In this document: positions 53,568 through 62,866 of the stretch, in pieces
Layout of the letters: every line of letters starts with the position of its first letter
How positions within the stretch are numbered: position 1 is the first letter of the stretch
NCBI RefSeq assembly: GCF_023073415.1
Contig: NZ_JADPJL010000065.1
Location: forward strand, 248,001 to 312,000
Source: Bradyrhizobium sp. 190
Lineage (GTDB): Bacteria > Pseudomonadota > Alphaproteobacteria > Rhizobiales > Xanthobacteraceae
DNA: 64,000 bases
Direction: 5' to 3'
Program-made: the position numbers and the translations under genes
Notes under the pieces: model-generated
The model's database searches: none
What the model saw: only the letters and a program-made list of their open reading frames with translations
What the model was told of the DNA's origin: nothing

Positions 53568-53640
53568 GTTCTCAAGCACCAGCCTCATCCCGTCATAGGC
53601 CGGCATGATGTCCGGCGGAAGGCCCTGCCGTGTCACCTCT
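53568..53640 (-). pseudogene. remnant of the MBL-fold gene 3' end
   Basis: The minus strand reads EVTRQGLPPDIMPAYDGMRL then VLEN. The complete MBL gene at 53669 ends EVLRQSLPAGVIPAYDGMRL, ELG. About 17 of 23 residues agree. There is no start and no domain body, so this is a short decayed duplicate that sits just downstream of the parent gene. Confidence 0.7.
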
Positions 53641-53668
53641 TAGTAGAGGTCATTCCGCGCTGCGGGTC

Positions 53669-54466
53669 CTAGCCGAGTTCCAGCCGCATCCCGTCATAGG
53701 CAGGGATCACGCCGGCCGGCAGGCTCTGGCGCAGCACCTCGTAATCGAGATCGGAATGCATGTTGGTGATGACGGCGCGCTTCGGCTTGAAGCGCTCGAT
53801 CCATGACAGCGCGTCATTGACGCTGAAATGGCTGGGATGGCCGGCATAGCGCAGCCCGTCGACGATCCAGAGGTCGAGGTTTTCCAGCGCGGGCCAGCTT
53901 TCCTCGGGAATGTCGTGGAGGTCGGGCGTGTAGGCGGCGGCCCCGACGCGGAAACCCAGCGCGGGAATCCTGCCGTGGTGAACCAGAAAAGCGGAAAGCT
54001 TCACCGGGCCGCCCTTCCCTTCGGTGGTGTGGTTTTCGCCCGCTTCGATCGAATGCCGCGTCAGGATCGGCGGATAGTCGCTGCCCTCAGGCGCGATAAA
54101 GCAATAGGAGAACCGCGCCATCATGTCTTTGGCGGTCGATTGGTTGAAGTAGACGGGAATGCGGCGGCGCTGGTGCAGCACGACCGAACGCAGATCGTCC
54201 ATGCCGTGGGTCTGGTCGGCATGTTCATGTGTCAAGTACACCGCGTCGATGTGATCGACCTCGGCATCGATCAACTGCTCGCGCAGGTCGGGCGAAGTGT
54301 CGATCACGATCCGCGTAGTGCCGTGCGCGCCCGTGCGCTCGACCAGCAGCGAGCAGCGTCGGCGGCGGTTTTTTGGATTGTTGGGATCGCAGGCGCCCCA
54401 GCCGAGTGCCGGACGCGGCACGCCGGCGGAGGAGCCACAGCCGAGGATGGTCAGCGTCACCGTCAT
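53669..54466 (-). CDS. MBL-fold metallo-hydrolase (PhnP-like)
   Basis: 265 residues. It starts TVTLTILGCGSSAGVPRPAL, GWGACDPNNPKNRRRRCSLL, a segment shared by PhnP-like and tRNase Z-like proteins. The metal motif is THEHADQTHG (H80, H82, D84, H87): the canonical second His of HxHxDH is Gln, which is usual in this subgroup. Later ligands are probably in HHGRIPALGF and MHSDLDYE. PhnP acts as a cyclic phosphodiesterase, but this branch lacks proof. Its start overlaps the tatD stop by four bases. Confidence 0.9.
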   Translation of the reverse strand: MTVTLTILGCGSSAGVPRPALGWGACDPNNPKNRRRRCSLLVERTGAHGTTRIVIDTSPDLREQLIDAEVDHIDAVYLTHEHADQTHGMDDLRSVVLHQRRRIPVYFNQSTAKDMMARFSYCFIAPEGSDYPPILTRHSIEAGENHTTEGKGGPVKLSAFLVHHGRIPALGFRVGAAAYTPDLHDIPEESWPALENLDLWIVDGLRYAGHPSHFSVNDALSWIERFKPKRAVITNMHSDLDYEVLRQSLPAGVIPAYDGMRLELG

Positions 54467-55254
54467 GCCGCGGCCTTTGGCGCCGGCACCTTGGAGAACA
54501 GGCGGAAGAAGTTTTCGGTTGTCTGCCGCGATATCTCCTCAAGCGAAACGCCGCGGGTTTCCGCCAGCACTTTTGCGATTTCGACCACGTAGGACGGCTC
54601 GTTGCGCTTGCCGCGAAACTTGCCGGGCGCCAGATAGGGCGCATCGGTTTCGACCATGATGCGGTCGGCCGGCAGCTCGGCGGCGAGTTCGCGCAAGGCT
54701 TCCGATTTCTTGAACGTCAAAATGCCCGTGAACGAGATCGACAGGCCGAGACCAATCGCCTTCATCGCCAGTTCACGCCCGCCGGTGTAGCAATGCAGCA
54801 CCGCGCGGAACGGCCCCTTGGCGATCTCGTCTTCGAGAATGCGGCCGCAATCCTCGTCGGCATCGCGGGTATGGATCACCAGCGGCAGGCCGGTGGCGCG
54901 AGCGGCGGCGATATGCGCGCGAAAGCCGCGCTCCTGTGCCTCGCGGGAGCCGTGTTGGTAGAAATAATCCAGCCCCGCCTCGCCCAGCGCCACGACCTTC
55001 GGATGCTGGGTCAGCTCGATCAGTTCGCTGGCGGGAATGCCATCCTCCTCATCGGCATGATGCGGATGGGTGCCGACCGAGCAATAGACGTTGGGAAACC
55101 GCTCGGCGATGGCCAATAACCCGCCGAGCCGCTTCACCCGGGTCGAGATGGTGACGATACGGCCGATGCCTGCCGTCTCGGCGCGCGTGACGAGGGCGTC
55201 GAGATCCTCGGCGAAATCCGGAAAGTCGAGGTGGCAGTGGCTGTCGACGAGCAT
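54463..55254 (-). CDS. tatD: TatD family DNase/hydrolase
   Basis: 263 residues from the ATG at 55254 (a TTG at 55272 would add six). The metal site starts DSHCHLDF (D4, H6, H8), then CSVGTHPHHADEEDG, VALGEAGLDYFYQHGS (Glu), VIHTRDADED and the late METDAPYLAP (Asp). TatD proteins are Mg-dependent 3'-5' exonucleases and were linked to tRNA and DNA repair. It lies within the dacA-tmk-holB-metG cluster, as in other alphaproteobacteria. Confidence 0.95.
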   Translation of the reverse strand: MLVDSHCHLDFPDFAEDLDALVTRAETAGIGRIVTISTRVKRLGGLLAIAERFPNVYCSVGTHPHHADEEDGIPASELIELTQHPKVVALGEAGLDYFYQHGSREAQERGFRAHIAAARATGLPLVIHTRDADEDCGRILEDEIAKGPFRAVLHCYTGGRELAMKAIGLGLSISFTGILTFKKSEALRELAAELPADRIMVETDAPYLAPGKFRGKRNEPSYVVEIAKVLAETRGVSLEEISRQTTENFFRLFSKVPAPKAAA

Positions 55255-55268
55255 GGCTTGCAAACCGC

Positions 55269-57212
55269 TCAATCCGCCTTTGGTTCGACGTAGCGCGGAA
55301 ATACGCCGACCGGCGGCGGCAGCGCCGTGCCGGCCTTGATCCGCGTGCCGAGCGCTGCGAAGTCACGTGTCTCCTTCTCGTCGGGAATGCCGAGACTGTC
55401 GAGCAACTTGCTCGAGGCATCCGGCATCACCGGCTGGGTCAGGATGGCGACCTGCCGCACGACTTCCGCGGTGACATACAATACGGTTTTCTGCCTGTCA
55501 GGATCGGTCTTGGCCAGCGCCCATGGCGCCTCGCCCGCGAAATAGCGGTTGGCTTCGGCCACGACGGCCCACACCGCGTTCAGCCATTGATGGATCTGTT
55601 GGGTGGCCATCGCGGTGCGCGAGGCTTCCAGCATGCTATCCGCCTGCGCCAGCATCGCCTTGTCGTTGTCGGTGAACTCGCCGGGCTCCGGCAGCACGCC
55701 GCCGAGTTGCTTGGCGATCATCGACAGCGAGCGCTGCGCCAGGTTGCCGAGATCATTGGCGAGATCGGCATTGATGCGCGCGACGATGGCTTCATGGTTG
55801 TAGTTGCCGTCCTGTCCGAACGGCACCTCGCGCAGGAAGAAATAGCGCATCTGGTCGACGCCGTACTGGTCGGCGAGATTGAAGGGATCGACGACATTGC
55901 CGACCGACTTCGACATCTTCTCGCCCCTGCTGAACAGGAAGCCGTGCGCGTAGACCCGCTTCTGCACGGGGATGCCCGCCGACATCAGGAATGCCGGCCA
56001 GTACACCGCGTGGAAGCGGATGATGTCCTTGCCGATAACGTGGACGTCCGCGGGCCAGTAGCGCCAGTTCGCGGCGCTCTCGTCGGGGAAGCCGACGCCG
56101 GTGATGTAGTTGGTCAGCGCATCGACCCAGACATACATCACATGCTCAGGGTCATTGGGCACCTTGACGCCCCAGTCGAACGTCGTGCGTGAAATCGAGA
56201 GATCCTTCAGCCCGCCCTTGACGAAGCTAATGACCTCGTTGCGGCGTGAATCCGGTCCGATGAAGTCCGGCTGGCTCTCGTAAAGCGCGAGCAGGCGGTC
56301 TTGATAGGCGGACAGCTTGAAGAAGTAGCTCTTCTCCTCGACCCACTCGACCGGTGAGCCCTGCGGGCCGCGGCGCACATTGTCCTCGCCGAGGACGGTT
56401 TCCTCCTCGGCGTAATAGGCTTCGTCGCGCACCGAATACCAGCCGGCATAGGTGTCGATATAGATGTCGCCGTTCTGCTGCATCCGGTTCCAGACCACCT
56501 GGACCGAGCGATGATGGTCAGGCTCCGTGGTGCGGATGAAGCGGTCGAACGACACGTTGAGACGCTCGTCCATTTCCTTGAACCGCCCGGCATTGCGCGC
56601 GGCGAGGTCAGCAACTCCCATTCCCTCGCTTTCGGCGGTCTGCACCATCTTCAGGCCGTGCTCGTCGGTGCCGGTCAGGAAGAACACGTCCTTGCCGTTG
56701 AGCCGCTGAAACCGCGCCAGCGCATCGGTTGCGATCGCCTCGTAGGCGTGGCCGATATGCGGAATGCCGTTGGGATAGGCGATCGCCGTGGTGATGAAGT
56801 AGGTGTCGCGCTCGGCAGCCACCGGTGGCTGGGCTGCGGCAGCCGGCTTCGCGCGCGGCGTGGCTGGCTTTGCACGTTTAGCTACGGGGGCTGCCTGTAC
56901 GACGGGGATTGTTTCCTGCACCGTTACCGTGCGCGGCTTCGTCGTTTTGTTCGCGGATTTCTTCGCCGATTTCTTGGCAGGTTTCGCGGCTGCTTTCTTA
57001 GCAGCTTTCTTTGGCGACTTTTTCGCGACTTTCTTTGCAGCTTTCTTCGAAGCCTTGCCGGACTTCTTCACGACGCGCTTGCTCTTGGCTGCACCTTTCC
57101 TGGCGGCACGCTTTTTCGCCGCGGCCTTCTTGCTGGCGCGGGCGGGCAGCGCTTTACGAGTTTTCTTCGCCTTGCGCTTTTTCGAAGCTTTCTTTCCAGC
57201 CGTCGCCACCAC
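55269..57212 (-). CDS. metG: methionyl-tRNA synthetase with histone-H1-like N-terminal tail
   Basis: 647 residues. The catalytic core starts near residue 134 (ERDTYFITTAIAYPNG), with HIGH at H152-H155 (PHIGHAYE) and KMSKS in GEKMSKSVGNVVDP. Anticodon binding is in the C-terminal helical part. The core is normal in length; it has no zinc-knuckle Cys set, as in the short MetRS class. Before it stand about 133 extra residues made of AKK, KKA and KAA runs (for example KSGKASKKAAKKVAKKSPKK), like histone H1 tails. The tail is in frame, starts with a plausible ATG and keeps the same codon bias. Confidence 0.96.
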   Translation of the reverse strand: MVATAGKKASKKRKAKKTRKALPARASKKAAAKKRAARKGAAKSKRVVKKSGKASKKAAKKVAKKSPKKAAKKAAAKPAKKSAKKSANKTTKPRTVTVQETIPVVQAAPVAKRAKPATPRAKPAAAAQPPVAAERDTYFITTAIAYPNGIPHIGHAYEAIATDALARFQRLNGKDVFFLTGTDEHGLKMVQTAESEGMGVADLAARNAGRFKEMDERLNVSFDRFIRTTEPDHHRSVQVVWNRMQQNGDIYIDTYAGWYSVRDEAYYAEEETVLGEDNVRRGPQGSPVEWVEEKSYFFKLSAYQDRLLALYESQPDFIGPDSRRNEVISFVKGGLKDLSISRTTFDWGVKVPNDPEHVMYVWVDALTNYITGVGFPDESAANWRYWPADVHVIGKDIIRFHAVYWPAFLMSAGIPVQKRVYAHGFLFSRGEKMSKSVGNVVDPFNLADQYGVDQMRYFFLREVPFGQDGNYNHEAIVARINADLANDLGNLAQRSLSMIAKQLGGVLPEPGEFTDNDKAMLAQADSMLEASRTAMATQQIHQWLNAVWAVVAEANRYFAGEAPWALAKTDPDRQKTVLYVTAEVVRQVAILTQPVMPDASSKLLDSLGIPDEKETRDFAALGTRIKAGTALPPPVGVFPRYVEPKAD

Positions 57213-57260
57213 GAATTCCTTTATACGTCATAATTGTCGGGATTGTTCTCAGGCGGAGCG

Positions 57261-58301
57261 TTACCGCGTCGCTTCCGCGAGCATCCCAAACACCGAGAAA
57301 ACCAGCGGTTTTCGCTCCAAATTATAGGATTCGGTGTCGCGCGCGGCGCGGACGATCTTTTCCCATACCTCAGCCAACCGTGCAAGGCGGGCCAGATTCG
57401 CGTTGGCATCGTCAGTGCGCAGCTTTTCGCCGATCCAGCGATCGATGCCGTCGATGAAAGCCGCCAACGCCACCCGGTCGCTGGTGCCAAGCGCGTCGCC
57501 CAGCGCATGCAGCTCGCGCGGGTCGACCTGCGGCAGCGTCGCCAGCAGCGCCGCGGTCCGCTGCTGCAGCTTCAGCGCATCGCCGCCGAGCAGCGTCAGC
57601 GCGCGGGACACGCTCCCCTCCGCGGCATCGGCAGCCTCCGATAGCGCCGGATCATCGGGCGCCATGTCAGCGGCCCGCGACGCCGCGCGAATGACGTCGT
57701 CGGTCGCGAGTGGCCGCAGCGGCAGCTTGCGGCAACGGGACAGGATCGTCGGCAAGGCCCGCGCCGGCGAGTGACTGACGAGAAGGAACAGCGATCGTTG
57801 CGGCGGCTCTTCGAGGATCTTGAGCAGCGCGTTGGCAGCGTTCGGATTGAGCTCGTCCACGGTGTCGACGATGCATACCCGCCAGCCGTCCACCGCCGCG
57901 GTCGAGCCGAAGAACGAAATCGTCTCCCGCGTCTCGTCGACGGTAATCACGGTGCGCATCACGCCGCGATCGTTGAGGCCGCGTTCCAGCACCAATAGCC
58001 CGCCATGCGCACCGGCAGTAACCTGGCGCGCGACGGGATCATTCGGATCGAGCGCAAGCGTCTCGGCGTGCTGCACCGAAGTCGCCATGGGCTTGGAATT
58101 CGCGAGCACGAAGCGGGCCATGCGATAGGCCAGCGTCGCCTTGCCGATGCCCTGTGGGCCGCCGATCAGCCAGGCATGCGGAATGCGCCCGCTGCGATAG
58201 GCATTGAGCAACGCCATCTCGGCCTCACGGTGGCCGAACAGATCGACCGTTACGCGGGGATGCCTGACCGCCACGTCCTGCTCAGTCTTGCGCGCGCTCA
58301 T
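57261..58301 (-). CDS. holB: DNA polymerase III delta' subunit
   Basis: 346 residues. The AAA+ fold has a Walker A variant GPQGIGKA (48-55), the sensor Asn/Ser region VDELNPNAANALLKILEEPP and SRCRKLPLRPLAT. The zinc Cys of the E. coli protein is absent. It is part of the clamp loader that opens the beta ring. It overlaps tmk by four bases and precedes metG by 48 bases. Confidence 0.96.
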   Translation of the reverse strand: MSARKTEQDVAVRHPRVTVDLFGHREAEMALLNAYRSGRIPHAWLIGGPQGIGKATLAYRMARFVLANSKPMATSVQHAETLALDPNDPVARQVTAGAHGGLLVLERGLNDRGVMRTVITVDETRETISFFGSTAAVDGWRVCIVDTVDELNPNAANALLKILEEPPQRSLFLLVSHSPARALPTILSRCRKLPLRPLATDDVIRAASRAADMAPDDPALSEAADAAEGSVSRALTLLGGDALKLQQRTAALLATLPQVDPRELHALGDALGTSDRVALAAFIDGIDRWIGEKLRTDDANANLARLARLAEVWEKIVRAARDTESYNLERKPLVFSVFGMLAEATR

Positions 58302-58984
58302 GCCGTGCCCGCCGGGCTCGGGACTGTGAACACGTGATCGCGCAGCGCAGTCCAGACGCGGGTGGCGACCGTGTCGGCATCGGCATTGGCATCGATCAGC
58401 ACGCAGCGCTGCGGGTCCTCGGCGGCGATCTGCCGGTAGGCGTCGCGCAGATCCTGATGAAACTGCAGATCTTCCGACTCAAACCGGTCAGGCACGCCGC
58501 TGCCGCGGCGAGCCGCGGCCCGCTGCAGGCCGACTTCCACGGGGATGTCCAGAATGATGGTCAGGTCCGGCTTGAGATCGCCGATGGTGACGCGCTGCAT
58601 GGCGTTGAGCACGATGGGCGAGACCTGCCCCAGACTGCCCTGGTAGGCGCGGGTCGAATCCGAGAAGCGGTCGCACAGCACCCACGTTCCCTGGCCGAGC
58701 GCGGGCTGGATGACGGTGCGAACGTGATCGTCGCGGGCGGCAGCGAACAGCAACGTCTCCGCCTCCGGTCCAAGCAGCTTGCCCATTCCCGACAGCACAA
58801 GATGCCGCATGATCTCGGCGCCCGGCGAGCCTCCCGGCTCGCGGGTAACGATGGCGCGCAACTTTGCCGCTCCAAGGCGCTCGGCGAGCTTCTTGATCTG
58901 CGTGGACTTTCCGGAGCCCTCGCCGCCCTCAAATGTAATGAACTTCCCGCGTCCGGAAGGCCGCTGCAGCGTTGCCTGGGTCAT
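58298..58984 (-). CDS. tmk: thymidylate kinase
   Basis: 228 residues from the ATG at 58984; a longer upstream frame overlaps dacA. P-loop GGEGSGKST at 20-28. The DRY-like motif is CDRFSDSTRAYQG, and the lid region AARRGSGVPDRFE has the Arg residues that clamp phosphates. It phosphorylates dTMP to dTDP. It starts two bases before the end of the dacA coding region and is cotranscribed with dacA and holB. Confidence 0.97.
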   Translation of the reverse strand: MTQATLQRPSGRGKFITFEGGEGSGKSTQIKKLAERLGAAKLRAIVTREPGGSPGAEIMRHLVLSGMGKLLGPEAETLLFAAARDDHVRTVIQPALGQGTWVLCDRFSDSTRAYQGSLGQVSPIVLNAMQRVTIGDLKPDLTIILDIPVEVGLQRAAARRGSGVPDRFESEDLQFHQDLRDAYRQIAAEDPQRCVLIDANADADTVATRVWTALRDHVFTVPSPAGTA

Positions 58985-58986
58985 GC

Positions 58987-60249
58987 TCAGAGCTTCTCTG
59001 CGCTCGCGCGGAACATGCCGATGACGAGCTCGCTGGCTCCGTCGATCGCGCGACGCATGGTCGAGCCGGTGCCGATCGCTTCCGCGGCATAGACCGGCGC
59101 CTCCACCGCGATATTGGCGCCGCGCCACACCTTGACGACGCCGACCGGCTGGCCGGCCTGCACCGGCGCCTGCACCGGGCCCTTGTAGACGATGCGCGCG
59201 ATCAGCTTCTCGTTGCCGTTTTTCGGTACCATCACCTTGATCGGCTCGGGGCTTGCAAGCTTCACCGAGCGGCTTTCGCCGCCAAACACCTTGGCATAGC
59301 CGACCTGCTGGTTGGCTGCGAACAGCGTGCGCGTCTCGAAATTGCGAAAACCCCATTCCAGCATCTTCTTGGCCTCGGAGGCGCGATCGTCGGAATCCTC
59401 GAGTCCATTGATCACGACGATCAGCCGCGTGTCGTTCTGCACGGCGGAGCCGACCATGCCGTAGCCGCCCTCCTTGGTGAAGCCGGTCTTCAACCCGTCG
59501 GCGCCGTTGAGCGTGTTCAGCAGTGGATTGCGGTTCTGCTGCCGGATCTTGTTCCAGATGAACTCCCTCTCGCCGAACAATTTGTACATGTCGGGATAGG
59601 TCAGGATCAGGTGGCGGGCGAGTTTTGCCAGTTCCCGAACTGTCATCTTGTTGGCCGGATCAGGCAGTCCGCTGGAATTTCCGAACGTCGACTTCGGCAT
59701 GCCAAGCTCGCGCGCCCGTTTGGTCAGGAAGTCGGCGGCAAAGATCCGCTCGTTGCCGGCCATGCCTTCGGCGAGCGCAATGCAGGAATCATTGCCGCTC
59801 TGGATGATCGCGCCCTTCAACAGGTCGTCCACCGACACCTTGCTGTTGAGAATGGCAAACATGGTCGAGCCGCCGGCCGGCGCACCACCCTTGCGCCAGG
59901 CGTTCTCGCTGATCCGGTATTCGTCCGTCGGCTTTATCTTGCCTTCCTTGATGGCGTTGAACGCCACCTCGACCGTCATCAGCTTCATCATGCTGGAAGG
60001 CGCCCGCAATTCGTCGGCGTTCTTCTCGAACAGCACGCTGCCGCTGGACGCTTCGACCAGGATCGCAGTCGGTGCGTCGCCGTCGAAGCCGCCCTCCTCC
60101 TTCTTCGGCGCGCCCTGCACGCTGTTGTTGGCGGCGTACACCATCCCGCCCCAACCGACCGCGAGCGCGAGGACGGCGGCCATCAGGCCACGCCACGGGT
60201 TGATGGCCGCGGCGTCGGATTTGCGGGAAACGGAAGTCTCTGCTGCCAT
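58987..60249 (-). CDS. dacA: D-alanyl-D-alanine carboxypeptidase (PBP5/6-like)
   Basis: 420 residues from the ATG at 60249. A membrane anchor or signal (GLMAAVLALAVGWGGMVYAA) is followed by the penicillin-binding domain with SxxK (S86-K89, SSMMKL), SGN (151-153) and KTG (254-256). A PBP5 C-terminal domain follows, ending in an amphipathic helix (RRAIDGASELVIGMFRASAE) that likely binds the membrane. It trims the terminal D-Ala from peptidoglycan peptides. First gene of the minus-strand cluster dacA-tmk-holB-metG-tatD. Confidence 0.96.
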   Translation of the reverse strand: MAAETSVSRKSDAAAINPWRGLMAAVLALAVGWGGMVYAANNSVQGAPKKEEGGFDGDAPTAILVEASSGSVLFEKNADELRAPSSMMKLMTVEVAFNAIKEGKIKPTDEYRISENAWRKGGAPAGGSTMFAILNSKVSVDDLLKGAIIQSGNDSCIALAEGMAGNERIFAADFLTKRARELGMPKSTFGNSSGLPDPANKMTVRELAKLARHLILTYPDMYKLFGEREFIWNKIRQQNRNPLLNTLNGADGLKTGFTKEGGYGMVGSAVQNDTRLIVVINGLEDSDDRASEAKKMLEWGFRNFETRTLFAANQQVGYAKVFGGESRSVKLASPEPIKVMVPKNGNEKLIARIVYKGPVQAPVQAGQPVGVVKVWRGANIAVEAPVYAAEAIGTGSTMRRAIDGASELVIGMFRASAEKL

Positions 60250-60426
60250 CGGCGATGTCCTGAATCCGTGCGTTCTAACAGTTGGAAGTATCGCAAACAA
60301 CACAGTGTTTGGACTTGCCTTTTGGACTTGCCGCCGTGTCGATCGGATTGCGGCACCGAACGAAGGAACGTATCGTGGCGATACTGCAATTTCCCGACAG
60401 GATACGAAAAACAGGGCGGAAACGCG

Positions 60427-61371
60427 ATGCCATCCTCACGCACCATTTCCGCCAACGGGCTGGAGCTGTTTGTGCTCGAACAAGGCCAGGGCCCGCTGGT
60501 GCTGCTCTGCCATGGCTGGCCCGAACTATCCTACTCCTGGCGGCACCAGATCGGAGCCATCGCGGATGCCGGTTTCCATGTCGTCGCCCCCGATATGCGC
60601 GGGTTCGGCCGGACCAGCGCGCCAGAGGACGTCGGCGCCTACACCATCTTCCACAATGTCGGCGACATGATCGCGCTGGTGGCGGCACTCGGCGAAAAGC
60701 AGGCCGTCATTGTCGGCCATGACTGGGGTGCGCCGGTCGCCTGGCACGCGGCGATGTTCCGGCCCGATATCTTCACCAAGGTCGCGGGCCTCAGCGTTCC
60801 GCCCCCCTCCCGCGGACGCGGCCTGCCGCTCGAAACCTTGCGGCAAAACGGCATCACCAATTTCTACTGGCAGTATTTTCAGGCTCCCGGCGTCGCCGAG
60901 GCCGAGTTCGAGCGCGATGTCGCCGCGACAATGCGGATCGTGCTGGGCGGGCGCGGGTTCTCCGATCCGGCGGCCCATCAATATGTTCAGGAGGGCAAGG
61001 GGTTCCTCGCCGATGCCGATCCGAATCGGCCGTTGCCGAACTGGCGGACCGAGGCTGACCTCGCCTATTTCGCGGAGGTCTATCGAAAGTCAGGCTTTCG
61101 CGGCGGGCTCAACTGGTATCGCAACATCGACCGCAATTGGGAACTGACTGCGCCGTGGCAGGGCGCGCAAATCCACCAGCCGTCGCTGTTCATCGCGGGA
61201 TCGAAGGATGGCGTCATCACCGGGCTGATCGGCGCGAAGCTGGTCAAGGAGATGGAGCGCGTGCTGCCGAATTTGCGGCGGAAGCTCATTCTCGATGGGG
61301 CCGGTCATTGGATTCAGCAGGAGCGACCCGACGAGGTCAACGCTGCCCTGATCGATTTCCTGAATGGCTAG
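60427..61371 (+). CDS. epoxide hydrolase-like alpha/beta-hydrolase
   Basis: 314 residues from the ATG at 60427; the long open frame upstream is a shadow of dacA. The oxyanion segment is HGWPELSYSW (29-38), the nucleophile D99 is in VGHDWGAPVAW, and the catalytic His is in GAGHWIQQERPDE. A cap domain with two Tyr candidates (FYWQYF) is present. It opens epoxides to diols. It is divergent from dacA and converges with rlpA, with a four-base stop overlap. Confidence 0.93.
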   Translation: MPSSRTISANGLELFVLEQGQGPLVLLCHGWPELSYSWRHQIGAIADAGFHVVAPDMRGFGRTSAPEDVGAYTIFHNVGDMIALVAALGEKQAVIVGHDWGAPVAWHAAMFRPDIFTKVAGLSVPPPSRGRGLPLETLRQNGITNFYWQYFQAPGVAEAEFERDVAATMRIVLGGRGFSDPAAHQYVQEGKGFLADADPNRPLPNWRTEADLAYFAEVYRKSGFRGGLNWYRNIDRNWELTAPWQGAQIHQPSLFIAGSKDGVITGLIGAKLVKEMERVLPNLRRKLILDGAGHWIQQERPDEVNAALIDFLNG

Positions 61372-62306
61372 TACAGCCCGCGGCCGTTGAGGACTTCGCT
61401 CGGCCCCCGCGGATCGACCGGCAGGTAAGCCCGGCTCGGAGTCGCATAGCGTGCATCGTTCTCGTAGGACACGGCGCGCGGGTTCTCCGCGGGACGCCCG
61501 CGCGAGCGGCTGGAGGCCGACATTTCCGAAGTCGCATTGATCGAGGCGTAGTCGGCCGAGGTATTGCCGAGGCTATAGGGCCGCCCTTCCGGCATCGGAA
61601 CTTCTCCCCGGATTCGGCCCGCAGACGACGACATCTCCGGCACAAACGGACGGGCCGAAGCGACCCGGACCGTGGAAGGGGACGGCGCGGGCTCGCCGGT
61701 CCGAAGCGTCGCCAGGAGCTGGCGGTCGTCGGAACCCTCTAGTGGCGCCCGGCCGACATACTCAACGCGGACCTTGGCGACGCCATTTGCTTTGAATTCA
61801 AGGAGTTCCGCGGCCTTGTTCGAGACGTCGATGAGGCGGTTGCCGTGGTAAGGGCCGCGGTCGTTGACCCGCACGATGAGCGATTTACCGTTCCGGACAT
61901 TGGTGACGCGGGCGTAGCTTGGGATCGGCAGCGTCGGATGGGCAGCGGTCAGCGAGGTCATGTCAAAAACCTCGCCATTGGCGGTCAGCCGGCCGTGGAA
62001 GTCATCGCCATACCAGGAAGCCATTCCCTCGGCGCGATAGTTCGGATCCTCTTCCGGCACGTAGACCCGGCCTGCGACGGTGTAGGGCTTGCCGACGCGG
62101 TAGGTTCCCCCACCCTTCGGCACGGCCTCCCCAAACGCCACCACGCGAGGGCTCGAGGAGACGCCATATTTTGGGTCGACGCGGCTGGCGAATTTGCCGG
62201 ATGAGGCGCAGTTGGCAAGGAGAAGGCACGTTGCCACGGCAACAGTACCACGTGCCGCCAGGACGATTGTTTTTGGCCGTCGAATCCCCATCGCCCCGAT
62301 TACCAT
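61368..62306 (-). CDS. rlpA: RlpA-like septal-ring lipoprotein (lytic transglycosylase)
   Basis: 312 residues from the ATG at 62306 (62291 also possible). It has a lipoprotein signal ending LLLANC (C33). The double-psi beta-barrel follows: GMASWYGDDFHGRLTANGEV, SYARVTNVRNGKSLIVRVND, RGPYHGNRLIDVS. The catalytic Asp of RlpA (in VNDRGP) and His/Glu positions are present. The C-terminal 100 residues are Ser/Pro/Arg-rich with no SPOR domain. It cleaves denuded glycan strands at division. It stands alone on the minus strand. Confidence 0.93.
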   Translation of the reverse strand: MVIGAMGIRRPKTIVLAARGTVAVATCLLLANCASSGKFASRVDPKYGVSSSPRVVAFGEAVPKGGGTYRVGKPYTVAGRVYVPEEDPNYRAEGMASWYGDDFHGRLTANGEVFDMTSLTAAHPTLPIPSYARVTNVRNGKSLIVRVNDRGPYHGNRLIDVSNKAAELLEFKANGVAKVRVEYVGRAPLEGSDDRQLLATLRTGEPAPSPSTVRVASARPFVPEMSSSAGRIRGEVPMPEGRPYSLGNTSADYASINATSEMSASSRSRGRPAENPRAVSYENDARYATPSRAYLPVDPRGPSEVLNGRGLY

Positions 62307-62651
62307 TTTCAGCGGCCGACTGCCTACGTTGAAGCGTTGCGGCCTTAACCCCACGATGCGACCCACCTCCGCATCACGCTGTGAAGATATCGCAACCGGA
62401 ACACGGCGGAAATGGGGTCTGCTCCGGTGTGGTGAATGAATGGTTGCTTTGCGTATCCGTTGATCTACGGGCATAGCGCCTCGATTCACCGTGTATGCGC
62501 CCTTCGTCGCATCCGTCCTGTGCCCCACTCAGACAATCTGTTGCAGTAAATCATCACTCACGACCGATCTGCGATTCCAGCCTGTGAATCTTTTTGACTG
62601 TGCAACGGTGGAGTCGTTCTGTGGATTGCAGGGGCGCGAAGGATTTGTGCG
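62307..62651. other. 345-base gap, rlpA promoter region
   Basis: The rlpA frame is open upstream to 62528, but that part is Arg/His-rich and unlike the family. I see no terminator or RNA gene. Confidence 0.4.
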
Positions 62652-62741
62652 ATGATCGAGACGGTTACAGCGGTGATGGGTTTGGTGAGCGCGGGCATTT
62701 TCCTTGCACACGCGTTTGAAGGCTATCGTTCCAGAGCTTGA
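62652..62741 (+). CDS. micro-membrane protein, 29 aa
   Basis: 29 residues, MIETVTAVMGLVSAGIFLAH then AFEGYRSRA: one membrane helix with a charged C-terminal end. GAAGGA lies a suitable distance upstream of the ATG. A short single-pass protein of this shape (hydrophobic helix, then EGYRSRA) is one I associate with rhizobial genomes, but I cannot name it. It is the first of three micro-ORFs in the last 1.4 kb. Confidence 0.55.
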   Translation: MIETVTAVMGLVSAGIFLAHAFEGYRSRA

Positions 62742-62866
62742 GGTTTGAGCGGCTTGAGGTTTGAACGCTTGGCGGTTCGGGGGGACCGCGGCTTCGGACA
62801 GACGGCTCGGTAGAGATTCAGAAAGCTTTAATAAATTCGGACGAGCATCTGAGTGGTAGGTGTATC

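Noticed and set aside
58985..60426. Long open frame joined to the epoxide hydrolase start
   Set aside because: It is antisense to dacA. The hydrolase begins at the ATG at 60427 with a normal family N-terminus.
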